NCBI RefSeq assembly: GCF_009876115.1
Contig: NZ_WWSY01000010.1
Coordinates: 1-64,000, forward strand
DNA: 64,000 nt
Direction of reading: 5' to 3'
Source of the DNA: Collinsella aerofaciens
Lineage (GTDB): Bacteria > Actinomycetota > Coriobacteriia > Coriobacteriales > Coriobacteriaceae
Shown here: positions 28,501 to 36,233 of the stretch, piece by piece
Position numbering within the stretch: position 1 is the first letter of the stretch
How the letters are laid out: every line of letters starts with the position of its first letter
The notes under the pieces: generated by a model
What the model was told of the DNA's origin: nothing
Database searches by the model: none
Seen by the model: only the letters and a program-made list of their open reading frames with translations
Made by a program: the position numbers and the translations under genes

Positions 28501-30283
28501 TGATGACGGAATAGGACAGGCCGGCCGCGATGTCGCCCACCGTGGCACCTTCCTTTTGCGCCTGCTTGACGCGCGAGTTCATAAAGACCGTGCAGCGGCT
28601 GCCCAAATCGACCGGGGCCTTGGCATGGATGGCGGCATCGGCGAACGCGCGCACGTCCATGTTCATGGACACGGCGAAGCTCTCGATAAAGCTGCCGCAG
28701 CCCGATGAGCAGGCCTCGTTGAGCATAATGTGCTCGATGACGCCGTCCTTCACGCGCAGGCACTTCATGTCCTGGCCGCCGATGTCCAGGATAAACTCGA
28801 CACCGGGCAGGAATGCCTTGGCGCCGCGCAGGTGCGCAACGGTCTCGATCTCGCCGGAGTCGGCCTTGAGGGCCTCGATGAGCAGCGCCTCGCCGTAGCC
28901 CGTGGTGGTCACGTGGCCGATGGTGCAGCCGGCAGGGATGTGATTGTAGAAATCGGCCATGATGACCTTGGCCGTGCCCAGGATGTCGCCGTTGTTGTTG
29001 CCGTACCAGGTGTGCAACAGCTGGCCGTCCTCGCCCACGAGCGCGGCCTTCATGGTGGTGGAGCCGGCGTCGATGCCGATGAACACGCGGCCGGTGTAGC
29101 CGTCGAGCTTACCCTTGGGGACGACTTCCTGGTCGTGGCGGTTCTTGAACTCGACAAAGTCATCGTCGGTGGCAAAGAGCGGATCCAGGCGCTCGACCTC
29201 GGCACCCTGTGTGTCACCCAGGCTGTCGATGGCCTCGATAAGCTGCGGGAACGTGCTGAGCTTGTTGGACTCGTGCGCCATGGCAGCGCCGCTCGCCACA
29301 AACAGGTGGGCGTTTTGGGGCACAATGCGGTGCTCCTCGTCCAGGTTGAGCGTGAGGTAGAAGCGGTGGCGCAACTCGGAGAGATACTGCAGCGGGCCGC
29401 CCAGGAAGGCGACGTTACCGCGAATGGGACGGCCGCACGCCAGGCCCGAGATGGTCTGGGTCACGACGGCCTGGAAGATGGAAGCGGCGACGTCCTCGGG
29501 GCGGGCGCCCTCGTTGAGGAGCGGCTGCACGTCGGTCTTGGCAAAGACGCCGCAACGGCTGGCGATGGGATAGATGGTGGTGGCGTTGGCCGCGAGCTCG
29601 TTGAGGCCGCTCGCGTCGGTGTGCAGCAGAGTGGCCATCTGATCGATGAACGCGCCCGTGCCGCCGGCGCAGGTGCCGTTCATGCGCTGCTCGATGCCGT
29701 TGTCAAAGTAGATGATCTTGGCGTCCTCACCGCCCAGCTCGATGGCGACATCGGTGGCCGGGATAAGGGTCTCGACGGCGCGTTTGCTGGCGATGACCTC
29801 CTGGACAAACTCCAAGTCGAGCCACTGGGACAGCAGCAGACCGCCCGAGCCGGTGATGGCGCAGGTCATCTGGGCCGTCGGCAGCACAGTCGCGGCGCCC
29901 TCGAACAGATCGCGGGCGCAGGCACGGACGTCGGTGTGGTGGCGCTGGTACTTGGCGTAGACGATCTGGTTGTCATCGTTGAGCACGGCAAGCTTGACGG
30001 TGGTGGAGCCCACGTCGATGCCCAGGTGCAGGTTGCCGCGGGCGGCCTCGGGGTTGAAGATCGCGCCTTCGGGGGCGTGGGCGGCGGCTACGGGCTCAGC
30101 GGCGGTGGCGGGCTCGCTAGCGATGGACGTCTCCCCTGCCACGTTCTTGGCATCGGCAACGGCCTCGGCAACTTTCTCGGCAGCCGCGGTCGCGGCCTTC
30201 TGCGCGGCGTCCACCACGGCGGGCGCGGCCTCGCGTGCGGCAGCGACCATACGGTCCTTGATGCCCTCGACGAGTTTGCTCAT
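25502..30283 (-). CDS. Giant CoA-substrate-specific enzyme activase / 2-hydroxyacyl-CoA dehydratase-like protein
   Basis: 1593 residues. An Ala-rich helical extension (1-80) is followed by two ASKHA ATPase modules of the BadF/BcrA/HgdC type: LGIDVGSTTVKLAVL (from 87) with CAGGTGAFIDQMA, and IGIDAGSTTMKAALV (from 400) with CSSGCGSFIESFA. The two Cys regions match the 4Fe-4S site of dehydratase activators. A cysteine cluster, CGRCSNNCQ, lies near 684. A DUF2229 part follows with SMPSESVCYPAKMSHGH near 800. The C-terminal half resembles the HgdB/FldB dehydratase component and ends in CVSCGPGSEE. Such fused proteins are known in anaerobes, but their substrate is unresolved. They may activate a radical dehydratase or a related low-potential reduction by ATP hydrolysis. 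The start has AGGAGAGA upstream. It follows the TetR gene by 12 bases, so the two form an operon. Confidence 0.88.
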   Translation of the reverse strand: MSKLVEGIKDRMVAAAREAAPAVVDAAQKAATAAAEKVAEAVADAKNVAGETSIASEPATAAEPVAAAHAPEGAIFNPEAARGNLHLGIDVGSTTVKLAVLNDDNQIVYAKYQRHHTDVRACARDLFEGAATVLPTAQMTCAITGSGGLLLSQWLDLEFVQEVIASKRAVETLIPATDVAIELGGEDAKIIYFDNGIEQRMNGTCAGGTGAFIDQMATLLHTDASGLNELAANATTIYPIASRCGVFAKTDVQPLLNEGARPEDVAASIFQAVVTQTISGLACGRPIRGNVAFLGGPLQYLSELRHRFYLTLNLDEEHRIVPQNAHLFVASGAAMAHESNKLSTFPQLIEAIDSLGDTQGAEVERLDPLFATDDDFVEFKNRHDQEVVPKGKLDGYTGRVFIGIDAGSTTMKAALVGEDGQLLHTWYGNNNGDILGTAKVIMADFYNHIPAGCTIGHVTTTGYGEALLIEALKADSGEIETVAHLRGAKAFLPGVEFILDIGGQDMKCLRVKDGVIEHIMLNEACSSGCGSFIESFAVSMNMDVRAFADAAIHAKAPVDLGSRCTVFMNSRVKQAQKEGATVGDIAAGLSYSVIKNALFKVIKLRDPKEIGSQVIVQGGTFMSDATLRAFEQLTGVHAVRPDIAGCMGAYGAALLARDRAGADGTSIILSAEDIAHLTVTQKHVRCGRCSNNCQLTVNDFGGGRRFITGNRCEKGAGHKKQKTEAPNLFKKKNELLFNREVLSPDEAPRGTVGIPRALNMYENYPFWHAFFTRLGFSVQLSDQSSKKTYQAGIESMPSESVCYPAKMSHGHVMNLIDRDVDFIWMPCVRWERKEDPTAGNCYNCPIVMSYPTALALNIDEIREQNIEFLYPFVPYHDKTELKRRLYQVLAVDRVADAEAGRGRVRGPKITRSEVDAAVNAAFEADARFHEDIQTMGEEALKWVEDHGGHGIVLAGRPYHNDPEINHALPELISSFGFAVFTEDSLAHLVKPERPIRVVDQWMYHSRLYAVARFVTMRNDLDLIQLNSFGCGLDALTTDQVQEILEASGKIYTVLKIDEVSNLGAARIRIRSLMAALKDQEAERLAEATAAGEAYEQGDAAPVAPSTDAPAFASRKYTFEAQRESASTAWPKVPFTEQMRDEGYTILCPQMAPIHFDLVKEVFRGAGYNLELLPSTDHDAVEAGLRYVNNDICYPSILVTGQIMEAIESGRYDLSKTAVVISQTGGGCRATNYIALIRKALRESGHPEIPVISLSAVALGEDNPGFKITPALLKQAVYAVLFGDVMMQMLYRCRPYEATPGAANALYEEYMARARKLAPKFNRHNYTKLCREAIRAFDTMPLVGEGTKPRVGVVGEILVKFHPTANNHVVDVIEREGCEAVVPGLLDFFLYSMSNAELQKDELGSSATTRAGMQALIKLVDWMRTPVEEMLEKSRRFEAPERIGTMADKARTVLSVCNNMGEGWLLTAEMLDLIDHGAPNIICTQPFACLPNHVVGKAVIKELRRQHPESNIVAVDYDPGASEVNQLNRIKLMISVAKENMRAGKGFRLEKVAPLAMDEVTGQMRAHDGCVSCGPGSEEAVASVAERLGRGIKK

Positions 30284-30295
30284 CTGTCTCTCCTC

Positions 30296-31006
30296 TTAGT
30301 TGTTGGACTCGACGGTTGCGGCGGTGTCGGCCGCATCCTCGAGCTGCAAGTTCAATAGCTTCATGCCGTATTCCGGCACGTTGATATCGATGGGCTGGCC
30401 ATACAGGTCACCAGGACGAACAAAAGCGAGCACCGTCATAATGCGCGCCATGGCCTCGGGCGATTCGGTGAGCCCACGCTCAAACCAGCGCTGAATCATG
30501 CCGACCTCGGCACTCACAACGTAGGTGACGTAGTAGTCAAAGAACGTGCCCAGCGCCAGGCCCAAAATGCCCGTCTGCGCACGCGGCACCACAGCCTCAC
30601 GCGCAGTGTCGATGATCCTTTTAATGAAGGCCTGGTCGCCGCCCGGACCCAGCAGCGCACCGATTAAGTCGCGGTTGGCCGCAAGATAACGCAGCAGCTC
30701 AACCGAACCGGGCGCCGGCTCGAGCTCATCGATGTTGTGATAGAGATCAGGCAGCTGAGCTGCGGTGATGAGCTCAATGCGCTCACGGATCTCGGCCAGC
30801 AAGCCGTCCTCGATTTGATTGATAAAGTCGGGGATATCGCGGTAGTGTGAATAGAACGTGCGACGCGTAAGGCCGGCGCGCTCGGTGAGCGACGCGACAT
30901 TAATGCGCGAAAGGTCGCCGCTTTCGGCAAGCTCGCTGGCAAGTGCCTGGCGAAGGGCACGCTGCGAGCGAAGGGACCGGCGATCGCATTTCTCGAGCTG
31001 GGACAA
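30296..31006 (-). CDS. TetR/AcrR-family regulator of the activase operon
   Basis: 236 residues with an N-terminal helix-turn-helix (about 12-58, INVASLTERAGLTRRTFYSH) and a C-terminal ligand-binding part typical of TetR_C domains. The start is a TTG at 31006 with GGAGG five bases upstream. It lies 12 bases before the activase start and is therefore probably a regulator of that operon. An inverted repeat just upstream is its likely operator. The effector is unknown; a CoA-ester or organic acid would fit but is only inferred. Confidence 0.88.
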   Translation of the reverse strand: MSQLEKCDRRSLRSQRALRQALASELAESGDLSRINVASLTERAGLTRRTFYSHYRDIPDFINQIEDGLLAEIRERIELITAAQLPDLYHNIDELEPAPGSVELLRYLAANRDLIGALLGPGGDQAFIKRIIDTAREAVVPRAQTGILGLALGTFFDYYVTYVVSAEVGMIQRWFERGLTESPEAMARIMTVLAFVRPGDLYGQPIDINVPEYGMKLLNLQLEDAADTAATVESNN

Positions 31007-31028
31007 GCGTCCTCCTTGTTACTCAGCC

Positions 31029-31044
31029 TGTGCACTATTGCACA
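31029..31044 (-). promoter_or_regulatory. Candidate TetR operator of the activase operon
   Basis: Perfect inverted repeat TGTGCA-CTAT-TGCACA, 23 bases before the TTG start. A further half-site, ATTGCACAC, lies at about 31055-31063. A TAATACT -10-like hexamer sits between them in the direction of transcription. The arrangement fits autorepression. Confidence 0.6.
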
Positions 31045-31098
31045 GTGCGAGTATTATTGCACACCGTGTGTACCAACACGTAAAGGCAATATTTAGAT

Positions 31099-31127
31099 TG
31101 TGGCAAAGGGACTGTCCCTTTGTCACA
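31099..31127 (-). repeat. Palindrome at the HAD-gene stop (AAAGGGACAG core)
   Basis: 13-bp arms with one G-U pair (TGTGACAAAGGGA with TCCCTTTGCCACA in gene sense) and a 3-base loop. It begins directly after the TAA of the HAD gene and carries the AAAGGGACAG sequence found at the apex of the dispersed R palindromes. Confidence 0.7.
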
Positions 31128-31985
31128 TTATTCGATGACGGTGCGGGAGTTTTGCTTGCGCATGGTGGCGAGCATGTGTTTGGGGACGGCATGGACCATG
31201 CAGCTGCCGATGGTCACGCTCGCGGCGGCCTTAGCTGCATCGCTAGCGTTTTTGGTCGCGTAGCTGTGGCGGAAGCGTTTGAGCATGGCGATATCGTTGC
31301 CGCCGTCGCCGTAGACCGCGACCTCGTCCTCGGCAATACCGTAGTAGCCCGCCAGCCATGCCACGCTCTCGCCCTTGTTGCATGCCGCGTCCGTGATCTC
31401 GAACATCACCGGATCGAACGGCGCGTTGACCACGCGGTCCGAGCGCTCGGCCAGATACGCCTTAAGGTCGCGCTCCAGCTCGGGCGAGGTCACGCGACAG
31501 TTGATCTTGCACACATCGTGGCGCAGGATGTCACCGATCGACTGGTCGAAGTACTGTTCCTCGTGATAGCCGCCACGCGCACGCATGCCGCGCATCACGA
31601 TGCGCTTGATAGGGCTGTCCTTTTTAAAGCCCGCCTGATGCATCTCGAACGATCCGCTCGAGAACATGCCATCGGGCGTTGAGCAGTCAAAACAGATATC
31701 CGGAAACTCCTTGAGCAGTTCCTCGGTAATCTGCGGGTCGATGGTCCAGGTCTTGAGCACCTCGCCGTGGCTGTCGCGCACGATGGACCCGTTGGAGCAG
31801 CAGGCGTCAAGCGCCAGGCCCGTAAAGCCATGCTCGCCGATTGGCAACGTCGAGCGCCCGGTCGCGGGAACCACATGCAGGCCAGCCTCGGTCAGCTCGC
31901 GAATGGCACGGCGGATGGTCCTATCTGCCTCGTGCAGGGCGTTCAGCAGCGTTCCGTCTAAGTCACTCGCAAACATCTTGATCAT
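31128..31985 (-). CDS. HAD-superfamily phosphatase, Cof/SupH type
   Basis: 285 residues of the Cof-type HAD IIB subfamily, which dephosphorylates sugar phosphates and similar metabolites. MFASDLDGTLLNALHEADR (near residue 4) carries the two catalytic Asp. VVPATGRSTLP is motif II, and DEVAVYGDGGNDIAMLKRF is motif IV with the Mg2+-binding Asp. The ATG at 31985 has AAGGAGAGG about 8 bases upstream; the frame stays open 28 codons further, without support. It is a single gene. The palindrome directly after its stop may form the mRNA end. Confidence 0.9.
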   Translation of the reverse strand: MIKMFASDLDGTLLNALHEADRTIRRAIRELTEAGLHVVPATGRSTLPIGEHGFTGLALDACCSNGSIVRDSHGEVLKTWTIDPQITEELLKEFPDICFDCSTPDGMFSSGSFEMHQAGFKKDSPIKRIVMRGMRARGGYHEEQYFDQSIGDILRHDVCKINCRVTSPELERDLKAYLAERSDRVVNAPFDPVMFEITDAACNKGESVAWLAGYYGIAEDEVAVYGDGGNDIAMLKRFRHSYATKNASDAAKAAASVTIGSCMVHAVPKHMLATMRKQNSRTVIE

Positions 31986-32100
31986 GGGCGTGCCTCTCCT
32001 TCGTCTGCACGATATTGTAGACGAAAGAGAGGCATGCCCGAACAATGCCGTCCCGGCGCGGCGGGCCACTGCCTCCGCAAATTCACGGTGCCCCAGCGCG

Positions 32101-33363
32101 TCAAGACAATCGCCGCAAGCGATTTTTCAGACGATAAAACAGCGCCGTCGTCAACGTCAGCACCGCCAACATGGCTGCGAATACAATCGCCGGTGTCCAT
32201 CGATCATATGCAACCCCGTACGTCAATTGGCCGATAGGTGTTGCGCAGGAAAGGACCATGTAAACGACCGAAAGCACTTTTCCGCAGAGCTCAGTCGGCG
32301 CTGCCCGCTGAACAAACGCGGTGATTTCAACCGACGCAATGCTTGCCCACACCATGGCCCATGCCGAAGCGACCGCAAACACGGTGAACACGCATACATC
32401 TACGCCGAACAGCAGCGTAACAATAATCGGCGCGACTCCAAAACAGATCATCGCAACATATCGACATATGCCATTGAAAGAAAAACGATGCGGCCAAATG
32501 CCGACCAAGCCACTGCCGGTAAGACCACCCAGGCCCAGAGCAACCTCAACTATCCCAACGCAGGACGATTGCATGCCGAGATGCTTTGTAACAATAATGG
32601 GAGCGCCAATCGTTAGCCCAACCAACGCAAGGTTCAAAACTGCCGCAAGCAAAATCACAGCGACCAATGATGCATTTTGCAACAGATACCGAATCGACTC
32701 CCGAAAATCGTTTCGGCATGTCGTACGAGTCGCGCCGTCTCCCATCGTTTCAGATGAGGCATTTTGCTTGAGTACGCCACCAAACAACAGAGCTGAAATC
32801 GCAAACGTTACCGACGCGATTGTGCAAAGAGCATCGATGCCAAAGCACCCATAGACTGCCGTCCCGACCACAGGACCCAAGATATTGCTCACCATGGTCA
32901 CCTGCGAAACCAATGCAGTGGCCCGCTCAACCTTCTTTTCACCCGCCATGCGCACCGTCTCAATTTGGAGTATTGGCTTTAGCAGCGATTGAGCGCCATA
33001 TTGAACACAAAGTATCGCTACTACGACGACCGCAAGAGGCAATGAGTGCTTCATGGGGATAGACAGCAGTGATGCAGTCATCAGAGCAATGCCGAGGGCC
33101 ACGAGGGCCTCGCGATGTCTTCCCCTATCCGCCAAGATTCCGCCAGCCGGAGTTGCGAGTACGCCGGGTATGAACGCCGTCGCCACGACGGCGCCATATA
33201 ACGTTGACGATCCGCTGCAATCGAACAAGTAAAGCGGATACGCAAAGCACAGCGCTGACAGCATCGAATACGTGCACAGCTGCGCAACCAGAAGTTCCGC
33301 AAGCCTGATTGACCGCACTGTTTTTGGTTCCAACAAGACTCTGACGTCTCTCAGTCCAGCCAT
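32101..33363 (-). CDS. MFS transporter, probable drug or metabolite exporter
   Basis: 420 residues with about 12 hydrophobic segments. GGILADRGRHREALVALGIA between helices 2 and 3 is the MFS motif A loop, and the overall form is that of MFS_1/MFS_3 exporters. No substrate can be assigned. The start at 33363 follows GGGAGCGG. It is downstream of a TetR gene (33464-34126) from which a terminator separates it. Two operator-like palindromes flank that terminator, so the exporter is likely repressed by this TetR protein and induced by its own substrate. Its G+C is lower than that of neighbouring genes, which could mean recent acquisition. Confidence 0.85.
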   Translation of the reverse strand: MAGLRDVRVLLEPKTVRSIRLAELLVAQLCTYSMLSALCFAYPLYLFDCSGSSTLYGAVVATAFIPGVLATPAGGILADRGRHREALVALGIALMTASLLSIPMKHSLPLAVVVVAILCVQYGAQSLLKPILQIETVRMAGEKKVERATALVSQVTMVSNILGPVVGTAVYGCFGIDALCTIASVTFAISALLFGGVLKQNASSETMGDGATRTTCRNDFRESIRYLLQNASLVAVILLAAVLNLALVGLTIGAPIIVTKHLGMQSSCVGIVEVALGLGGLTGSGLVGIWPHRFSFNGICRYVAMICFGVAPIIVTLLFGVDVCVFTVFAVASAWAMVWASIASVEITAFVQRAAPTELCGKVLSVVYMVLSCATPIGQLTYGVAYDRWTPAIVFAAMLAVLTLTTALFYRLKNRLRRLS

Positions 33364-33376
33364 AAGTCCGCTCCCT

Positions 33377-33397
33377 ATACATACCGCTAATATGTAT
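33377..33397 (-). promoter_or_regulatory. Candidate TetR operator in front of the MFS gene
   Basis: Perfect inverted repeat ATACATA-N7-TATGTAT, 14 bases before the MFS start and overlapping its leader. The centre (CCGCTAA) resembles the second site at 33446-33458. Confidence 0.65.
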
Positions 33398-33408
33398 TTA
33401 TCGACTTG

Positions 33409-33432
33409 AAAAGGGCAGCCGGAGCTGCCCTC
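33409..33432 (-). terminator. Terminator after the second TetR gene
   Basis: A stem of at least 8 bp (AGGGCAGC/GCTGCCCT) with a 4-base loop, followed on the minus strand by TTTTC. It lies about 30 bases past the TetR stop, so the MFS gene probably has its own promoter or is reached by read-through. Confidence 0.7.
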
Positions 33433-33445
33433 TCAAATCTATTAC

Positions 33446-33458
33446 ATACCGTTGGTAT
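33446..33458 (-). promoter_or_regulatory. Second candidate TetR operator
   Basis: ATACC-GTT-GGTAT within ACATACCGTTGGTATCT. It shares ACATACCG with the site at 33377-33397 and lies just past the TetR stop. Two related sites fit cooperative control of the MFS promoter. Confidence 0.5.
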
Positions 33459-33463
33459 CTATA

Positions 33464-34126
33464 TTACCACCCGGCGCGGTCCCATACGTCCCAAATCTGC
33501 GCCGTTGTCTGAAGCACTTCTTCCCCCAAATCGAGTCCCACCGCGGCAGCCATCTGCGCCAAACATTGTGCGCGAGCGAGCATTCGCTCCTTGGGCTCGA
33601 GCGGACGGAACAGCGGCAGCAGCCAGAGATTCGCTAGCAACGATACGGCCTCCGCCGCTTCGCGCGGGCATTCGCACGCAATGGAGCCGTCGGCGATGCC
33701 CTCCTCGATCACTGGCAAGAGACAGCCATCGGCTGACTCGTCAAACGAGCCCTGGTACTGCATCGCCAGTAGGCGCGAGCTTTTTACCGGATCTGCTGCA
33801 GGACGCATACGTGCCCATAGCTCAATTTGTGGAACAACGGACTCGGGAGCGTACAGTCGCTTGAGCTTTTGGGCTCCGGTCATATTACCGACGCCAAGCA
33901 TCGAGCGGCGGTGCTCAACAATCGGAGTCATCGCCCGATCAAACGCGGCGTTGAAAATCTCTTCTTTGCTCTTGAAGTGATGATAGACAGCGCCCTTGGT
34001 CATGCCGTCGAGACGGTCAACGATATCTTGAATACTCGTCCCCTCATAACCCTGTGCGCAGAATAGTTCCAGTGCCGCGTCGAGAATCTTCGCGACCGTC
34101 TCCTCGGGATATTTATTGCGACCCAT
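33464..34126 (-). CDS. TetR/AcrR-family regulator of the MFS exporter
   Basis: 220 residues. The DNA-binding domain is clear: VAKILDAALELFCAQGYEGT followed by SIQDIVDRLDGMTKGAVYHH and FKSKEEIF (about 8-55). The rest is a helical ligand domain. The ATG at 34126 (MGRNKYPEE) is preferred over the one at 34162, since the intervening residues are not family-like; neither has a strong ribosome-binding site. The genome context and two palindromes upstream of the MFS gene suggest it represses the exporter. Confidence 0.87.
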   Translation of the reverse strand: MGRNKYPEETVAKILDAALELFCAQGYEGTSIQDIVDRLDGMTKGAVYHHFKSKEEIFNAAFDRAMTPIVEHRRSMLGVGNMTGAQKLKRLYAPESVVPQIELWARMRPAADPVKSSRLLAMQYQGSFDESADGCLLPVIEEGIADGSIACECPREAAEAVSLLANLWLLPLFRPLEPKERMLARAQCLAQMAAAVGLDLGEEVLQTTAQIWDVWDRAGW

Positions 34127-34200
34127 AATCCGCCCATCCGCAACGCAAGTCTTGTGCCTCATTGCAGCATTTTAACGTTGCGGATGGCAGACGGTCGATT

Positions 34201-34539
34201 CTACACCGCGGCCGGGCCGTGTTCGCCGGTGCGAATGCGGATGACTTCTTCGACCGGCTCGACCCAAATCTTGCCGTCTCCAACGGCACCGGTGCGGGCG
34301 GCATTGCAGATGATGTCGACAATTCCGTCAACGTGCTCATCAGCGCAGATGAGGGTGAACTGCACCTTGGGGATGGTATTGACGAGCAGTTCGTTGCCGC
34401 GCACGTATTCCTTCCAGCCATGCTGTGCGCCGCAGCCCTGCACCTGGTTAATCGTCATACCGCGAACATCGGCAGCAAACAGCGCGTCTTTGAGAACCTC
34501 AAGCTTCTCCTGGCGCACGATAGCCGTAATTTTCTTCAT
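34201..34539 (-). CDS. PII signal-transduction protein (GlnB/GlnK)
   Basis: 112 residues, normal PII length. It senses 2-oxoglutarate and ATP/ADP and controls the ammonium channel. MKKITAIVRQEKLEVLKDAL is the first strand and helix. The T-loop reads GCGAQHGWKEYVRGNELL. IPKVQFTLICADEHVD and the C-terminal GDGKIWVEPVEEVIRIRTGE are typical of PII signatures. The tyrosine that is uridylylated in enteric PII (Y51) aligns with Val here; a Tyr sits one position earlier, so control by uridylylation is doubtful. It follows amt in the same direction, with a structured 217-base spacer between them. Confidence 0.92.
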   Translation of the reverse strand: MKKITAIVRQEKLEVLKDALFAADVRGMTINQVQGCGAQHGWKEYVRGNELLVNTIPKVQFTLICADEHVDGIVDIICNAARTGAVGDGKIWVEPVEEVIRIRTGEHGPAAV

Positions 34540-34583
34540 AGTGAATTCCTCTCTTCAATAAAAGAAATGAATTGCCCTTCACA

Positions 34584-34611
34584 TGGCACGGGTTTTCCAG
34601 GTGCCGCAAAC
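34584..34611 (-). repeat. Partial copy of the amt-glnB structured repeat
   Basis: GCACGGGTTTTCCAGGTGCCGCAAACC resembles the left arm of the element at 34649-34756 (CAGGTTTCCCAAGTGCCGCA). It lies just upstream of the PII gene. Confidence 0.45.
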
Positions 34612-34648
34612 CAACCTCAGAGATCAATAAGTTCAACTGACTGGTCTT

Positions 34649-34756
34649 AGCAGGTTTCCCAAGTGCCGCAGATTGCCGTGAAAGAGGAGCGAAGCGTACT
34701 TCGGTACGCAAGCGACGGTTTGAGGGGCAAGGTCGGGTGCCTGGGAAAGCCGTGCT
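34649..34756 (-). repeat. 108-base structured element between amt and glnB
   Basis: A long imperfect hairpin. The outer arms AGCAGGTTTCCCAAGTGCC and GGTGCCTGGGAAAGCCGTGCT pair, and the apex is GCGTAC-TTCG-GTACGC (34694-34709) with a stable UUCG loop. It starts one base after the amt stop codon. It may act as a processing or partial termination site that sets the ratio of channel to PII protein, or be a dispersed repeat. No known riboswitch consensus was recognised. Confidence 0.6.
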
Positions 34757-34757
34757 G

Positions 34758-36035
34758 CTAATCGAGTCCGGAGAACGAGGGATAAGCGCTCTCGCCGTGC
34801 TGACTCGCATCCAAGCCCAGCGCCTCATCGGCCTCGTCCACGCGCAGGCTGCCGCGGAACAGCGCCTTGACCACCGCGGCAATCACCAAGTCGAGCACCA
34901 GCACAATAGCGACCGTCACCACAATGCCCAGGATTTGCGAGATGAGCAGCGACATGTCACCCGTGTAGAACAGGCCGCCCTTACCGGTCCACGAGAGCTC
35001 CGGCACGCAGAACAGGCCCGTGAGCACACCGCCCAAGATGCCGCCGATACCGTGGCAACCGAACGCGTCGAGCGCATCGTCGTAGCCAAACTTGGTCTTA
35101 AGATGGCTGATGGCCAGGTAACAGACGGGCGAGACGATCAGGCCCATGACCAGCGCTGCCCACGGCTCGACAAAGCCCGCACCCGGCGTGACCACCACAA
35201 GGCCCGCAACCAGACCGGTGCTGGCACCCACCAGCGTGGGGCGACCGGTGTGCACGCGCTCGACGGCAAGCCACGAGACCATGCCCGCCGCGCTGGCCGT
35301 CACGGTGTTGAGGATGGCGAGCGCCGCCGCGGCGTCGGCCTTAAACTCGCTGCCGCCGTTAAAGCCAAACCAGCCAAACCAAAGCAGGCCGGCGCCCAGC
35401 GCCACAAACGGCACGTTATGCGGACGGTAGCTCATCATGCCAAAGCCGCGACGACGGCCGAGCATTAAGCAGAGAATCAGGCCCGTGAGACCGGACGAAA
35501 TGTGTACCACGTCGCCGCCGGCAAAGTCGAGCGCGCCGATGATGTCGCCGATAAAGGAACCATCGCCGCCCCAAACCATGTGGGCGAGCGGCGCATAGAC
35601 CACGAGCAGCCAAATGCCCAGGAAGGCCGTCATGGCACCAAACTTAACGCGGCCTGCCAGACTGCCCGTAACGATAGCGGCGGTGATCATGGCAAACGCC
35701 ATCTGGAAGGCGATGTTGATGATCTGAGGGTAGACGGCACCATCCGCAGCATTGCCCTCGGCCGCCTGCAGCACCTGGTTGAGCACCGGCAGGCACAGCA
35801 GCTGGTCAAAGCCGCCAATAAACGGGTTAGAACCGTCGCCACCGTAGGCCAGCGACCAGCCGGCAACAATCCACAGCACACCAACCAGGCCAATGGCGCC
35901 AAAGCACATAAGCATGGTGTTGATGACATTTTTGCGCCTGGACAGGCCGCCATAGAAAAACGCCAGACCCGGTGTCATTAAAAACACGAGCATGGTGCAG
36001 ATGAGCATAAACGTTGTCGATCCCGTATCGTACAT
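34758..36035 (-). CDS. amt: Ammonium transporter (Amt/Mep/Rh family)
   Basis: 425 residues with about 11 membrane segments. TPGLAFFYGGLSRRKNVINT near residue 22 is the Amt entry motif. VHISSGLTGLILCLMLGRRR contains the first pore His, and DALDAFGCHGIGGILGGVLTG contains the second. It conducts NH3/NH4+ and is normally closed by the PII protein encoded next to it. The ATG at 36035 has GGGGGAG five bases upstream; open frame continues to 36092 but lacks a ribosome-binding site. The amt-glnB pair is the standard nitrogen-starvation operon. Confidence 0.95.
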   Translation of the reverse strand: MYDTGSTTFMLICTMLVFLMTPGLAFFYGGLSRRKNVINTMLMCFGAIGLVGVLWIVAGWSLAYGGDGSNPFIGGFDQLLCLPVLNQVLQAAEGNAADGAVYPQIINIAFQMAFAMITAAIVTGSLAGRVKFGAMTAFLGIWLLVVYAPLAHMVWGGDGSFIGDIIGALDFAGGDVVHISSGLTGLILCLMLGRRRGFGMMSYRPHNVPFVALGAGLLWFGWFGFNGGSEFKADAAAALAILNTVTASAAGMVSWLAVERVHTGRPTLVGASTGLVAGLVVVTPGAGFVEPWAALVMGLIVSPVCYLAISHLKTKFGYDDALDAFGCHGIGGILGGVLTGLFCVPELSWTGKGGLFYTGDMSLLISQILGIVVTVAIVLVLDLVIAAVVKALFRGSLRVDEADEALGLDASQHGESAYPSFSGLD

Positions 36036-36233
36036 TCGCTCCCCCTTGGTCGCATGAACGTTGTCGGCGCTCATGATGCGGCCGAGGGCCAACTGGTGTA
36101 GACCAGATACGGCGTTGTTAAACGCTGCGTTGTCGAATGGAAACGGTGCCGCAATCTTGGAAACGGCACGGCAACGGGCGCGAAACGAACGGGAAACGTG
36201 CGAACGAGAAGGGCGCGCTTGGCTCCGCTCTGG

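Noticed and set aside
34540..34757. Known riboswitch (for example glutamine type) between amt and the PII gene
   Set aside because: The sequence forms a long hairpin but does not contain motifs of the glutamine riboswitch that I can recognise.
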